DNA of 64,000 bases from VAZQ01 sp036555745 (GTDB lineage Bacteria > Pseudomonadota > Alphaproteobacteria > Rhizobiales > Xanthobacteraceae): positions 10,475 to 74,474 of the forward strand of contig DATBKV010000218.1 of assembly GCA_036555745.1 (NCBI GenBank). Reading direction: 5' to 3'. Of this stretch, positions 50,062 to 59,060 are shown piece by piece. A program made the position numbers and the translations under genes. The notes beneath the pieces are model-generated. The model saw only the letters and a program-made list of their open reading frames with translations, was not told the DNA's origin and made no database searches. Numbering within the stretch: the stretch's first letter is position 1; every line of letters begins with the position of its first letter.

Positions 50062-50781
50062 GAGCCCGAGATAAGCGCGGCGAATCTCGGGTGTTGCGGC
50101 CACCTCGGCGGCGGGGCCCTGCGCGAACGGCCGCCCTTCGGCGATCACGTAGGCGTAATCGCTGAGGGCGAGGGCGAGGTGGACGTTCTGCTCCACCAAC
50201 AGCACGGTCACGCCGCTGGCCCTGAGCGTCCTGAGCGTTCCGACGAGCTGCTGCACCACCACGGGGGCAAGCCCGAGCGAAAGCTCGTCGATCATGAGGA
50301 CTTCCGGCACCGACATCAGGCCGCGGCCGATCGCCAGCATCTGCTGCTCGCCGCCGGAGAAGGTGCCGGCCTTCTGCCGGCGGCGTTCCTTCAAACGCGG
50401 AAAAAGCTCATAGACCTGATCCATCTGGCTGCCGAAACGCCCGCGCGCGCGCCCAGAATAGGCGCCCATTTCCAAATTTTCCTCCGCACTCATGTCATTG
50501 AAGAGCTGTCGTCCTTCCGGCACCAGCACGAGCCCGCGCGCGGCCTTGGCATGGGCACTCAGCCGCGTCACGTCCTCGCCGTTGAACACGATCCGGCCGG
50601 CGCGTGGCCGGATGCTGCCGGTGATGGCGCGCAACGTCGTGGTCTTGCCGGCGCCGTTCGCACCCACCAGCGTGGTCATCGTTCCGCGGCCAACGGCGAG
50701 CGAGACGCCCCATAGCACCTGGACATCGTCATAGCCGGCCTCGAGGCCTTCGACCGAGAGCAAGGGCGACGTGTCGGTCAT
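50059..50781 (-). CDS. livF: Branched-chain amino acid ABC transporter ATPase LivF
   Basis: 240 residues, all of it ABC ATPase: Walker A VGANGAGKTTTLRAITGSIRP (about 39-48), the signature FSGGEQQMLAIGRGLMS and Walker B EVLMIDELSLGLAP, ending in the LivF-type VIAEGRPFAQGPAAEVAATPE IRRAYLGL (the R-x-YLG end is diagnostic). It energises uptake of branched-chain or related amino acids or amides. Its start overlaps the livG stop by one base (TGATG). Confidence 0.93.
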   Translation of the reverse strand: MTDTSPLLSVEGLEAGYDDVQVLWGVSLAVGRGTMTTLVGANGAGKTTTLRAITGSIRPRAGRIVFNGEDVTRLSAHAKAARGLVLVPEGRQLFNDMSAEENLEMGAYSGRARGRFGSQMDQVYELFPRLKERRRQKAGTFSGGEQQMLAIGRGLMSVPEVLMIDELSLGLAPVVVQQLVGTLRTLRASGVTVLLVEQNVHLALALSDYAYVIAEGRPFAQGPAAEVAATPEIRRAYLGL

Positions 50782-51530
50782 CAGCTCTTGCCTGCCTCTT
50801 GCATGAGGCGCGCATCACCCAGATAGGCGGTAATGACTGAGGGGTCATTCGCCACCTGACTTGGCGTTCCTTCCGCCAGCTTGGTGCCCAGGCTCAGGAC
50901 CACAATTCGATCTGAGAGGCTCATGATCGCACGCATCACGTGCTCGATCATGAGGATGGCGACGCCGCGGCCGCGAATCCGGCGCAATATGTCGATCATG
51001 CGCTCGGTCTCGGTCGGATTGAGCCCCGCCAGCACTTCATCAAGAAGAAGGAGATAGGGCCGTGCGCTCAGCGCGCGCGCGAGCTCCAGCCGTTTCTTGC
51101 CCGCCGTGGTCAGCTGTCCCGCGATGGTGTCGGCCTGATCGGCGAGCCCGACCTCGTCCACGACCTCGCGGGCGACGGCGCCCGCCGCGGTCAGCGGCAG
51201 GTTCTCCCGTCCGAAGCACGCACCGACGGTGCAATTTTCGAGTACGCTCAGGCCGGCGAGAGGCTGAACGATCTGGTGCGCGCGGGCGACGCCATGCTTG
51301 GCGACACGATAGGGGGGCTCGCCGGTGATTTCGGTTCCGCGCAGAACGATGCGGCCGCCGTCGGGCCGGAACACCCCGTTGATGAGGTTGAAAACGGTCG
51401 ACTTGCCGGCGCCGTTTGGTCCGATCAGGCCGAGGATTTCACCTTCGCGGACCGCGAAGCTCAGGTTCTGTACGGCCTGCACTCCGCCGAAGTGCTTCGA
51501 CAGGTCGATGACTTCGAGCAACGGAGTCAT
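50781..51530 (-). CDS. livG: Branched-chain amino acid ABC transporter ATPase LivG
   Basis: 249 residues with Walker A GLIGPNGAGKSTVFNLINGV (about 37-44), FGRENLPLTAAGAVAREVV insert, a loosened signature (TTAGKKRLELARAL) and Walker B LLLLDEVLAGLNP; the H-loop is in MIEHVMRAIMSLSD. The C-terminal SVITAYLGDA is typical of LivG. The ATG at 51530 overlaps the livM stop (ATGA), with AGGAG nine bases before; an ATG at 51539 is also possible. It works as partner of LivF. Confidence 0.93.
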   Translation of the reverse strand: MTPLLEVIDLSKHFGGVQAVQNLSFAVREGEILGLIGPNGAGKSTVFNLINGVFRPDGGRIVLRGTEITGEPPYRVAKHGVARAHQIVQPLAGLSVLENCTVGACFGRENLPLTAAGAVAREVVDEVGLADQADTIAGQLTTAGKKRLELARALSARPYLLLLDEVLAGLNPTETERMIDILRRIRGRGVAILMIEHVMRAIMSLSDRIVVLSLGTKLAEGTPSQVANDPSVITAYLGDARLMQEAGKS

Positions 51531-52489
51531 TCGAGCCATCTCCTGGTCACCGGCCAGCGACGGTGAACAAGACCGACGAGCCCACCGGGAGCGAACATCA
51601 CGATGACGAGCAGCAGGATGCCGGCGATGACGAGCTGAAAGTGCGAGAAGGATTCGGCCGTTAGCAGGATGCCGCGCATCTCCTCGTAGACGAACGCGCC
51701 GATGGCCGGACCGATAATCGTGCCCTGGCCGCCGAGCATGACCATCACGATTGCCTCGACCGAGAGTCCGAGATTGAACGCGCTGTTGGGCTCGATGATG
51801 CCGGTCTTGAAAAAATAGAGGCCGCCGGCGACCGCCGGCAGGAAGCCGGATGTGGAGTAGACGAGCGATTTGTACAGCGGCGTCGGCACCCCGAGCGTCG
51901 CCGCCGCATCCTCGTTCTGCCCGATCGCGAGCAATCCGAGGCCGAATTTCGAATTCTTGATCGCGTAGCTCAGAAACAGGGACGCCGCCATGACCACGAT
52001 GACGAGAAGGTAAGTGGTCCATAGCGCCTGCATCGGCCCTCCCAGCGGCGTGTAGGCCTCCAGCGAGAGATAGATCCCGGTGGCGCCGCCCCAGGGCTCG
52101 AAATTGGTGACCAGCTGCTTGATCGCCTCGCTGACGCCGATGGTCGCGAGCGCGAAGAAGGCGCCGCGCAGACGCAGGATGCCGAGGCCGAACAGCAGCG
52201 CCAGCACGCTGACGAAAATGCCGCCCGCGAGCGCCGCCGGCAGCAGCGGCCAGGACCACTCGCTCACCAGATATACGCAGACGTAGCCGCCCAGACCGAA
52301 GAAGACGATGTTACCGAAATTGACGTAGCCGGCGTAGCCAATCATCAAATTGAGATTGCTCGCCAGGATGACATAGATGGCTGCAAGCAGGAGGCTTTCG
52401 CGCAACTGCACGTCGTCTCCGAAATATGGAATAAGCGCGAACGCCAGCGCCACGATCGCGATCAGCCAGGGAAACGGACGACGCCACAC
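51527..52489 (-). CDS. livM: Branched-chain amino acid ABC transporter permease LivM
   Basis: 320 residues, hydrophobic throughout, with the LivM pattern ASNLNLMIGYAGYVNFGNIVFFGLGGYVCVYL and the loop ATIGVSEAIKQLVTNFEPWGGATG; the cytoplasmic AIGQNEDAAATLGVPTPLYK is the contact with the ATPases. It starts with GTG after the livH stop (four bases apart) and overlaps livG by four bases. Confidence 0.93.
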   Translation of the reverse strand: MWRRPFPWLIAIVALAFALIPYFGDDVQLRESLLLAAIYVILASNLNLMIGYAGYVNFGNIVFFGLGGYVCVYLVSEWSWPLLPAALAGGIFVSVLALLFGLGILRLRGAFFALATIGVSEAIKQLVTNFEPWGGATGIYLSLEAYTPLGGPMQALWTTYLLVIVVMAASLFLSYAIKNSKFGLGLLAIGQNEDAAATLGVPTPLYKSLVYSTSGFLPAVAGGLYFFKTGIIEPNSAFNLGLSVEAIVMVMLGGQGTIIGPAIGAFVYEEMRGILLTAESFSHFQLVIAGILLLVIVMFAPGGLVGLVHRRWPVTRRWLE

Positions 52490-52492
52490 GGG

Positions 52493-53353
52493 TCATGCTT
52501 TCGACAGGGCGAAGATACCGCGCGGAAAGACGATCAGGCACAGGACGAACAACCCGAACTCGATGATCGGTATCCAGCTCACCGGCATGAAGGGAGTGGC
52601 CAGCCCCTCGACCAGTCCAAGCGCGATGCCGCCCAGCAGCGCGCCGGCCGGGTTGCCGAGCCCGCCCAATACCGTCACGACGAAGCTCTTGAGCTGGTAG
52701 GCCTCACCGGAGAGCACCGTGAACGGAAACATCGTCGCGATCAGAGTTCCGGACACCGCCGCGAGCGCAACGCCAAGCCCGAACGCCGCAGCGAGAATCC
52801 GCGTGGTCGGGATGCCGGAGAGCTCGGCCGCCTCGCGGTTGCCGGCAACCGCGCGGATCGCCTTGCCGACCCGGGTATGGTAGAGCAGCAGATAAAGCAG
52901 GCCGGCGATCACGGCCGCGAGCAGCGCGGCCATCAGATGCGTGCCGGTGAAGGTGTAGTCGCGCCAGCTCACGCCCGGGAGCGAGACCGGGACATTGTAG
53001 GGGCTCGTGCTCCACAGCGCGGTTCCGAGCCCGACCAACACCATGTTGACGGCGAAGGTTGCGAGCAGGCTCATCAGCTCGGGCTGGCCGATGATGCGAT
53101 GCACCGCGATCCAGTACAGTGCCACGCCGAGCACGAACCCGAGCGTGATGACGACCGGCACTGCGCCGTAGGGAGGAAGCCCGAGCCCAGTCGCCAGAAA
53201 ATAGAGCGCGAACATGCCGAGCACGATGATGATGCCATGGGCCAGATTGATCACCTTCATGACGCCCCAGATCAGGGTGAGCCCCATGGCCGCGAGTCCG
53301 TACACCGCGCCGATCAGCACGCCATCGATCACCGAGGCCAGGATGACGATCAT
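52493..53353 (-). CDS. livH: Branched-chain amino acid ABC transporter permease LivH
   Basis: 286 residues with eight hydrophobic segments. Family landmarks are VYGLAAMGLTLIWGVMKVINLAHGIIIVLGMF near the N terminus, the loop AIRAVAGNREAAELSGIPTTRI and the end SFVVTVLGGLGNPAGALLGGIALG. It pairs with LivM to form the channel. It lies 86 bases after livK, and the gap may allow higher livK expression. Confidence 0.93.
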   Translation of the reverse strand: MIVILASVIDGVLIGAVYGLAAMGLTLIWGVMKVINLAHGIIIVLGMFALYFLATGLGLPPYGAVPVVITLGFVLGVALYWIAVHRIIGQPELMSLLATFAVNMVLVGLGTALWSTSPYNVPVSLPGVSWRDYTFTGTHLMAALLAAVIAGLLYLLLYHTRVGKAIRAVAGNREAAELSGIPTTRILAAAFGLGVALAAVSGTLIATMFPFTVLSGEAYQLKSFVVTVLGGLGNPAGALLGGIALGLVEGLATPFMPVSWIPIIEFGLFVLCLIVFPRGIFALSKA

Positions 53354-53439
53354 GTTGCGGGCCGCGCGAGAGCAGCGGGGTTTCCGCCCGCTGCTTCATT
53401 GCGGTGCATTAAAATCAACGTAGGCCGCAATGCCCCGCA

Positions 53440-54636
53440 TCAATAGATGATGTCCGCCGTCTTCGCGGCATTGGGCCAGATCACTTCCTTGACGAGCTTT
53501 CCGTTTTTGCGCTGCCACTGCGCCAGCACCATTTCGTGCCCGATCTGCAGACCATGCTCCTTCGGCTCGGTCGAGAATTTCGTGCGGCCGAACATGGTCG
53601 TCACGTCCATCTTGTTGAGCGCGGCGGCGACCTGCGCGGGCTCGGTCGAGCCGGCCTGCTCAATCGCATGCTGCAGGATCAATCCGGCGGCGAACCCGCC
53701 GGCCGCATGATAGCCCGGCTCGATCTTGAACTTGTCGCTGAACGCCTTGGTAAACGCCTCGGCCGTGGGGCCAAAGTCGGGCTTGAACTTGACCTGCGGC
53801 TCCCACTGCGAGGGGACCGAAATGCCGACCGCCGCGTCCCCGAGCGTGGCGAAGTTCGGGCTGTCGGGGGCAACGAGCAGCGTGACCCACTTGAGCCCCG
53901 CCTTCTGGTCGTGCAGCTGGCGGGCCAGCGTGGCGCCATCGGCATAATGGCCCCCGCCGAGCAGTGCATCCGCTTTCGAGGCGATCACCTTATTGATGAT
54001 GGGCCCGAAGTCGGTCGTGCCGGAGCTGTAGGACTCATCGAGCGCGAGCGTCATCCCGTCGCGCTTGGCGAGTTCCCGGACCGCCTGAGCAACCGCTTTG
54101 GAGAACGGGTCGTCCTCGTAGACAAACGCGATCTGCGCCTTCGGGTTCTTCGCCTTGAGCGCCAGCAGAGCGCCGGCGAGATACTGTCCGGCGGGCGAGT
54201 AGATCTGGAACAGGTTCTTGTTGCCGAGCTTGTAGGTCTTTTCCTCGGCGGCACCGGTCGTGATCATGACCTTGCCGTACTGCTCGGACACGATCGCGGC
54301 GCTTGCCACCAGGCCGGAGGAGTATGGGCTGAACAGGAACTGTGCCTTGTCCTGCGCGATCAGCCGCGTGTAGAGCTGCTGCACCCGCGCGTTCTGCGAC
54401 TCGTCGTCGTAGGTGACGAAGTCGACCTTGTTCTGCTTGCCGCCGGCCTTGATGCCGCCGGCCGCGTTCACCTGGTCGCGCCAGAGCTCGAAGCCGCGCA
54501 TTTGCGCGACCGAGTCGTTGTTGAGCTTGCCGGTCTGCGAGACCGTGAAGCCGATCTTGAGGGCGTCGTCGGCAAGCGCCGGCGTTGCGCCAATCAGCAA
54601 GGCGGCCAACGCCATGCCGAGGATGGTTCGTTTCAT
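53440..54636 (-). CDS. livK: Branched-chain amino acid-type ABC transporter periplasmic binding protein (LivK-like)
   Basis: 398 residues: a signal peptide (MKRTILGMALAALLIGATPALA), then LKIGFTVSQTGKLNNDSVAQMRGFELWRDQVNAAGG and the hinge segments FSPYSSGLVASAAIVSEQYGK and IAFVYEDDPFSKAVAQAVREL of the Peripla_BP_6 family. The ligand may be a branched-chain amino acid, an amide or an aromatic acid; the Liv type is wide. GAGGAAACG lies directly before the ATG. It is the first gene of livKHMGF. Confidence 0.9.
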   Translation of the reverse strand: MKRTILGMALAALLIGATPALADDALKIGFTVSQTGKLNNDSVAQMRGFELWRDQVNAAGGIKAGGKQNKVDFVTYDDESQNARVQQLYTRLIAQDKAQFLFSPYSSGLVASAAIVSEQYGKVMITTGAAEEKTYKLGNKNLFQIYSPAGQYLAGALLALKAKNPKAQIAFVYEDDPFSKAVAQAVRELAKRDGMTLALDESYSSGTTDFGPIINKVIASKADALLGGGHYADGATLARQLHDQKAGLKWVTLLVAPDSPNFATLGDAAVGISVPSQWEPQVKFKPDFGPTAEAFTKAFSDKFKIEPGYHAAGGFAAGLILQHAIEQAGSTEPAQVAAALNKMDVTTMFGRTKFSTEPKEHGLQIGHEMVLAQWQRKNGKLVKEVIWPNAAKTADIIY

Positions 54637-55143
54637 CGTTTCCTCCTGAGACTGGGCTATCACCGGTCCGCGCCAGCGAATTCGGCCGACACGAGCGGTT
54701 CGGGGCACGCGGCGAGCGCCCCGCAGTTGGGTCTGCGACGAGACCGTGGTGAGGCGCTGTTTAGGCTAAAATGGGCCGATTTGCAAAAACCGGGACGAGC
54801 GAGCATCGACGCATTCGTGACTGAACCGATCGAACGATGCGAGCACGCCGTCGCCCGCCGCGCAACGCGCGAACCCGGCGGGGGCCGGTGCGCAGCGCGC
54901 GGCAAATTCCCGCATGCCGGAAGAGCCCAGCCCCGGCTGCTGTCACCCGCGTCGTCCGGGCCGACGCGGCTGCTGGGGGGCTGCGATCGCCGCTTCCGCG
55001 AGCGGTCCCGTACCGGATGCCGCAGCCACCGGCTTCGCCTTCACACGTGGAACATGTCGGGCTGGTTCTGAAATCGAGTGATGAGGGGCTCAGATGCCTT
55101 CAATCTCCGCAGGCGCCACCGCGCGCGATTGATCGAAAGTCGC
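54637..55143. other. Divergent region between livK and the MFS gene
   Basis: 507 bases. The livK side has TTGCAA followed after 17 bases by TAAACA (minus strand, about 54785-54757), a weak promoter candidate. I see no operator palindrome, no RNA gene and no convincing small gene. The MFS gene could begin up to 66 bases earlier (ATG at 55078). Confidence 0.4.
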
Positions 55144-56301
55144 ATGCGCCTCGAGCCCCGCGAGATCGCCGTCGCCACCGCCGGCTTCTGCACGTTCCTC
55201 AACCTCTACTCGCCGCAGGCGTTGCTGCCCGCGCTCGCCCGCCAGTTCGGCGTCGGGGCCGCCGAGATCAGCACAATCATGACCGCCAGCGCGCTGGCGA
55301 TCGCGCTGACGGCTCCGTTCACCGGCGCGCTGGCCGACGTGCTCGGAAGGAAACGGGTCATCACCGTGGCAATGCTGGCGGTGGTGGTGCCGATGGCGGG
55401 AGCGGCGTTCGCCCCCGACGTGCACGCGCTGGTCGCCTGGCGCTTCGTCCAGGGTCTGCTGCTGCCGCCCATCTTTGCGGTGACCGTGGCTTATATCGGC
55501 GACGAGTGGGCGCCGGCGCAAGTGGCCGGTGCCGCCGGCGTGTACATCGCGGGCTCAAGCCTCGGCGGATTCGCTGGCCGCTTCGTTCCCGGTGTGCTGG
55601 GCGATTTCATCGGCTGGCGCGGCGCGTTTCTGGCGCTCGCGGGACTTTCGCTTCTCGGCGCGCTCGCGGTCGCGATCTTGCTGCCGCGGGAAAAAAACTT
55701 CGTGGCCTCACTGGGCATCGGCGCCTCGGCGCGGCAGATGCTCCGCCATCTGCGCAATTCTCAGCTCGTTGCCACCTACGCGATCGGCTTCGGCGTGCTC
55801 TTCAACTTCATTGCAGTGTTCACCTACGTGAATTTCCATCTCGCGGCCCCGCCCTACAATTTTTCCTCCACCCTGCTCGGCGCAATTTTCGTAACCTACC
55901 TCGCCGGCACCGCGGTCGCGCCGACAACTGGATGGATGATCGCCAGACTCGGCCGGCTGCGCTTCATCCTCGTGGTGATCGCCGCCTGGGCATGTGGGGC
56001 GCTGCTGATGCTGGAGCCGCCGATCGCGGCGATCATCGCCGGGCTCACCTTGTGCGCGGTTTGCGGCATGCTGTGCCAGACCGTCGCGACCGGCCATGTC
56101 GCCGCCACCGCCAAGGAAGGACGCTCGTCGGCGGTCGGCCTCTATGTCACCTCGTTTTACATCGGCGGCAGCATGGGTGCCTTTCTGCCCGGTCTCGCCT
56201 GGGACCGGGGCGGATGGCCGGCGTCTATCGGCATGGTCTTGGCCATGCTCGCGATCATGGCAACTGTGGTGGCGCTGGCTTATCGCGAGGGCGCGGCCTG
56301 A
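55144..56301 (+). CDS. MFS transporter (YnfM/arabinose-efflux-like)
   Basis: 385 residues from the ATG at 55144, with twelve membrane helices. The loop motif between helices 2 and 3 is GALADVLGRKRVITVAMLA, the canonical MFS motif A. Helix 5 has LGGFAGRFVPGVLGDFIGWRGAF, the antiporter motif C region. It fits the YnfM/AraJ drug:H+ antiporter branch. A start at the ATG at 55078 is possible. It is divergent from livK and stands 124 bases before the rraA-like gene. Confidence 0.87.
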   Translation: MRLEPREIAVATAGFCTFLNLYSPQALLPALARQFGVGAAEISTIMTASALAIALTAPFTGALADVLGRKRVITVAMLAVVVPMAGAAFAPDVHALVAWRFVQGLLLPPIFAVTVAYIGDEWAPAQVAGAAGVYIAGSSLGGFAGRFVPGVLGDFIGWRGAFLALAGLSLLGALAVAILLPREKNFVASLGIGASARQMLRHLRNSQLVATYAIGFGVLFNFIAVFTYVNFHLAAPPYNFSSTLLGAIFVTYLAGTAVAPTTGWMIARLGRLRFILVVIAAWACGALLMLEPPIAAIIAGLTLCAVCGMLCQTVATGHVAATAKEGRSSAVGLYVTSFYIGGSMGAFLPGLAWDRGGWPASIGMVLAMLAIMATVVALAYREGAA

Positions 56302-56425
56302 GACGACGACGCCTGCCATGGCCATGCGGCGACGGCGCGCTCGGCGAGATGATCCAAAGGGCCTGCACCTTTGCGGGATCATGCTCTAGGCTCTCGCGCC
56401 GGCACTGGATTCGAGGGGAGAAGGA

Positions 56426-57112
56426 ATGACGAAGCCGACTCAACGCCAGCTCGAGTTTCTGCAGTCGATCGATACGCCCACCGTCTGCAACCTGATTGAG
56501 ATCGTCGCGCCCGAGCGGCGCGGCGGCGGCTATACCGTCAGGCATCTACACTGCCCGTTCCCCGAGCTTGCGCCGATCGTCGGCTTCGCGCGCACGGTGA
56601 CGTTCAAGGGCAAGGACGCGGTGCCGCTCGGCCAGGCCGGCTACATGCAGAAACGGCTCGACTATCTCGACTATGTCGCGGCCGAGCCGCGGCCCAGCAT
56701 CATGATCATGGAAGACGTCGATGGCGAGCACGTAGGCTACGGCGCGTTCTGGGGCGAGGTGCAGTCGAACATCCACAGGGCGCTCGGCTGCCTCGGGGTC
56801 GTCACCAACGGCTCGGTCCGCGATATTCCAATGATCGCGCCCGGTTTCCAGATGCTGGCCGGCTCGATCGTGCCGTCGCACGCCTATGTTCACGTCGTCG
56901 ACTTCGGCATCGACGTGAACGTGCACGGCATGGCGGTCAGGAGCGGCGATCTCGTGCACGCCGATCGCCATGGCGCGGTGGTAGTTCCGGTCGACAAGAT
57001 CGATGCCATGCAAGCGGCGCTCGACGCGCTGGCGGCCCGCGAGGCCAAGATCATTGCCGCGGCGAAGGCCGGCGGCGACCTGGCCGCGATCAAGGCAGCG
57101 CTGGCGGGCTAA
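56426..57112 (+). CDS. RraA-like family protein (HMG/CHA aldolase-like)
   Basis: 228 residues. The RraA-like core has TNGSVRDIPMIAPGFQMLAGS with the substrate-binding Arg and metal-binding Asp positions (SVRD), and HADRHGAVVVPVDKI. Members are either RNase E regulators (RraA of gammaproteobacteria) or Mg2+-dependent 4-hydroxy-4-methyl-2-oxoglutarate aldolases in aromatic degradation; the second is more likely here, next to a flavin monooxygenase. GGAGAAGGA precedes the ATG. It overlaps an operon with the following gene (six bases apart). Confidence 0.85.
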   Translation: MTKPTQRQLEFLQSIDTPTVCNLIEIVAPERRGGGYTVRHLHCPFPELAPIVGFARTVTFKGKDAVPLGQAGYMQKRLDYLDYVAAEPRPSIMIMEDVDGEHVGYGAFWGEVQSNIHRALGCLGVVTNGSVRDIPMIAPGFQMLAGSIVPSHAYVHVVDFGIDVNVHGMAVRSGDLVHADRHGAVVVPVDKIDAMQAALDALAAREAKIIAAAKAGGDLAAIKAALAG

Positions 57113-57118
57113 AGAGCC

Positions 57119-58261
57119 ATGACCAGCGGCAGCCGGCGCAAGGATCGGCGCGGCACCAATCCCGCGCTGAGCACCCGCAAGCTCAAGCTTGGCACCTTCC
57201 AGACCAACCTCGACAGTGGCTGCGTGATGTCGGAGCTCGAGGGTCGGCTCGACATTACCTGGCCCAACACGGTGGCGCTCGCCCGCCTGGCCGAGGAGAT
57301 GGAGTTCGAGGCGCTGGTGCCGGTCGCCCGCTGGCACGGCTTCGGCGGCGCCACCAATCCGCAGGGCCCCGGCTTCGAGGCATACGCCTGGGCCGCAGGC
57401 ATCGCCGCCACGACCAGCAAGGCGGGGGTGTTCGCCACCTCGCACATCTCCCTCAACCATCCGATCATGGCCGCCAAGCAGTCCACGGTCATCGATCACA
57501 TTTCCGGCGGCCGCTACACGCTCAACATCGTAACCGGCTGGAACCAGCCGGAAATCGATATGTTTGGGACGCCGATGATGGGACACGCCGAGCGCTATGC
57601 CTGCGCCGAGGAGTGGCTCGGCATCGTCAAGCGGCTGTGGACCGACCACGGCACCTTCGATTACGACGGGCGGTTCTACAGGATCAGGAAAGGCTATCTT
57701 GCGCCCAAGCCGATCCAGCGTCCCTATCCCGCCGTGATGAGCGCGGGCGCCTCCGAGCGCGGCCGGCATTTCGCCACCAAATATGCCGACCTCGTCTTCA
57801 CCGTCATCCGCACCGGCGGCCTCGACGAGTGCCGCGCTCACGTCGAGGCCTACCACCGGCTCGCGCGCGAATACGGCCGCGAGGTCAGGGTCTGGACAGT
57901 GGCGAATATCGTGCAGGGCGAGACCGAACAGGCGGCGCGCGACTTCTATCGCTACTACGTGCATGAAAAGGGCGACTGGCAAGCCGCCAAGAACATGATC
58001 GACACGTTCTCGCTCGAGATCAATGCGCGCGCGATCCCGCCGGAGAAGCTCAAAGCCTACCAGGAGGCGTTCATCGCGGGCTGGGGCGGATTCCCGCTGA
58101 TCGGCACGAAAGAGCAGATCGTCGACGGACTGCAGGCGCTTTCGCGTGCCGGGCTCGACGGCGTGCTGCTTGCCTTTCCGCGCTTCGAGGCAGGCATGCG
58201 CGAGTTCCGCGACGAGACCTATCCGCTCCTCGTGCAGGCGGGAGCACGCGATTTCGCATAG
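57119..58261 (+). CDS. LLM-class flavin-dependent oxidoreductase
   Basis: 380 residues of the luciferase-like monooxygenase family: ALARLAEEMEFEALVPVARWHGFGG, GIAATTSKAGVFATSHISLNHPIMAAKQ, IDHISGGRYTLNIVTGWNQPEIDMFG and PYPAVMSAGASERGRHFA. The NIVTGW segment is typical of the RutA/SfnG/SsuD branch that uses FMNH2 and oxygen to cleave rings or C-S bonds. A separate flavin reductase should be needed and is not seen nearby. It follows the rraA-like gene by six bases. Confidence 0.9.
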   Translation: MTSGSRRKDRRGTNPALSTRKLKLGTFQTNLDSGCVMSELEGRLDITWPNTVALARLAEEMEFEALVPVARWHGFGGATNPQGPGFEAYAWAAGIAATTSKAGVFATSHISLNHPIMAAKQSTVIDHISGGRYTLNIVTGWNQPEIDMFGTPMMGHAERYACAEEWLGIVKRLWTDHGTFDYDGRFYRIRKGYLAPKPIQRPYPAVMSAGASERGRHFATKYADLVFTVIRTGGLDECRAHVEAYHRLAREYGREVRVWTVANIVQGETEQAARDFYRYYVHEKGDWQAAKNMIDTFSLEINARAIPPEKLKAYQEAFIAGWGGFPLIGTKEQIVDGLQALSRAGLDGVLLAFPRFEAGMREFRDETYPLLVQAGARDFA

Positions 58262-58381
58262 GGTGCCGGCTGAAAGGAGCCTCGCTGCCGAGATACACTC
58301 GTGCCCGCATCGAATGGAAACGTCTGCCGCCCTCGGCCGCTCGTTGGCATCCGCCGAGGCACCTAACCATAAAGGTGCACC

Positions 58382-58864
58382 ATGACCGCTCGCGACCATG
58401 TCGCTCTCTGGCACGCGCTCTATGAGCTGGAGGCGAGGTATTGGCACGACGTCGATTGCTACGGCGGCCGCAGCGCCCACGAGTTCTATCTGACCGACGG
58501 CGTGCTGCAGGTGGGCCACAACCGGTTTCAGGGGCGGGAGAAAATTCGCGAGTTCTACGCCTGGCGCGAGCGCCAGGCCGCGACGGCGATATCGAGCGTG
58601 AAGACCACGCGCCATCTCATCAGCAATCTCTTCATCGAGTCGAGCGAGGCCCGAAGCGCCAAGGCCGTGGGCATCGTCAGCTTCTACGGCGCCGCCGTGC
58701 GTCCGCCGGCAGCGCAATCCAAGCCGCCGATGCTGATCGCGGACCTCGTCAACGAATGCGTGCTGGGCGACGATGGCGGCTGGCTGTACCGGTCACACAC
58801 GCTGCAGCCGATATTCATGAGTCACGAGGCGCCGCCGTCGATCGCGATCGACACCCGACGTTAG
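58382..58864 (+). CDS. NTF2-like (SnoaL / ring-hydroxylating dioxygenase beta-subunit-like) protein
   Basis: 160 residues in the NTF2 fold: a long N-terminal helix (LWHALYELEARYWHDVDCYGG), then EFYLTDGVLQVGHNRFQGREKIREFYAWRERQA and SVKTTRHLISNLFIES. The HLISNLFIE text resembles polyketide cyclase or dioxygenase small subunits. AAAGGTG precedes the ATG. It follows the monooxygenase gene by 120 bases and may belong to the same catabolic set. Confidence 0.8.
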   Translation: MTARDHVALWHALYELEARYWHDVDCYGGRSAHEFYLTDGVLQVGHNRFQGREKIREFYAWRERQAATAISSVKTTRHLISNLFIESSEARSAKAVGIVSFYGAAVRPPAAQSKPPMLIADLVNECVLGDDGGWLYRSHTLQPIFMSHEAPPSIAIDTRR

Positions 58865-59060
58865 CGCGTCGTTCCCGATCCTTGCTTCGCGGCCCTGCTC
58901 GATGGGGCGCCCGCCACCACGACGGCTTGCCATCGTGATGTCGTTGCGGGAAGTGATGGTCTGATCGCGCGTGACCCAGCGACTCCACCGGGGTGACGGT
59001 ATTTGGATGAGTCCGGCGAGCCCTTTGCACCGCAGCGCGCCAGCGACCTATAGTGCCTCG

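Noticed and set aside
50781..52259. A single long open frame spanning livG and most of livM
   Set aside because: Only the last 249 codons are LivG. The upstream part is an out-of-frame reading of livM; the ATGA overlap at 51530 marks the real start.
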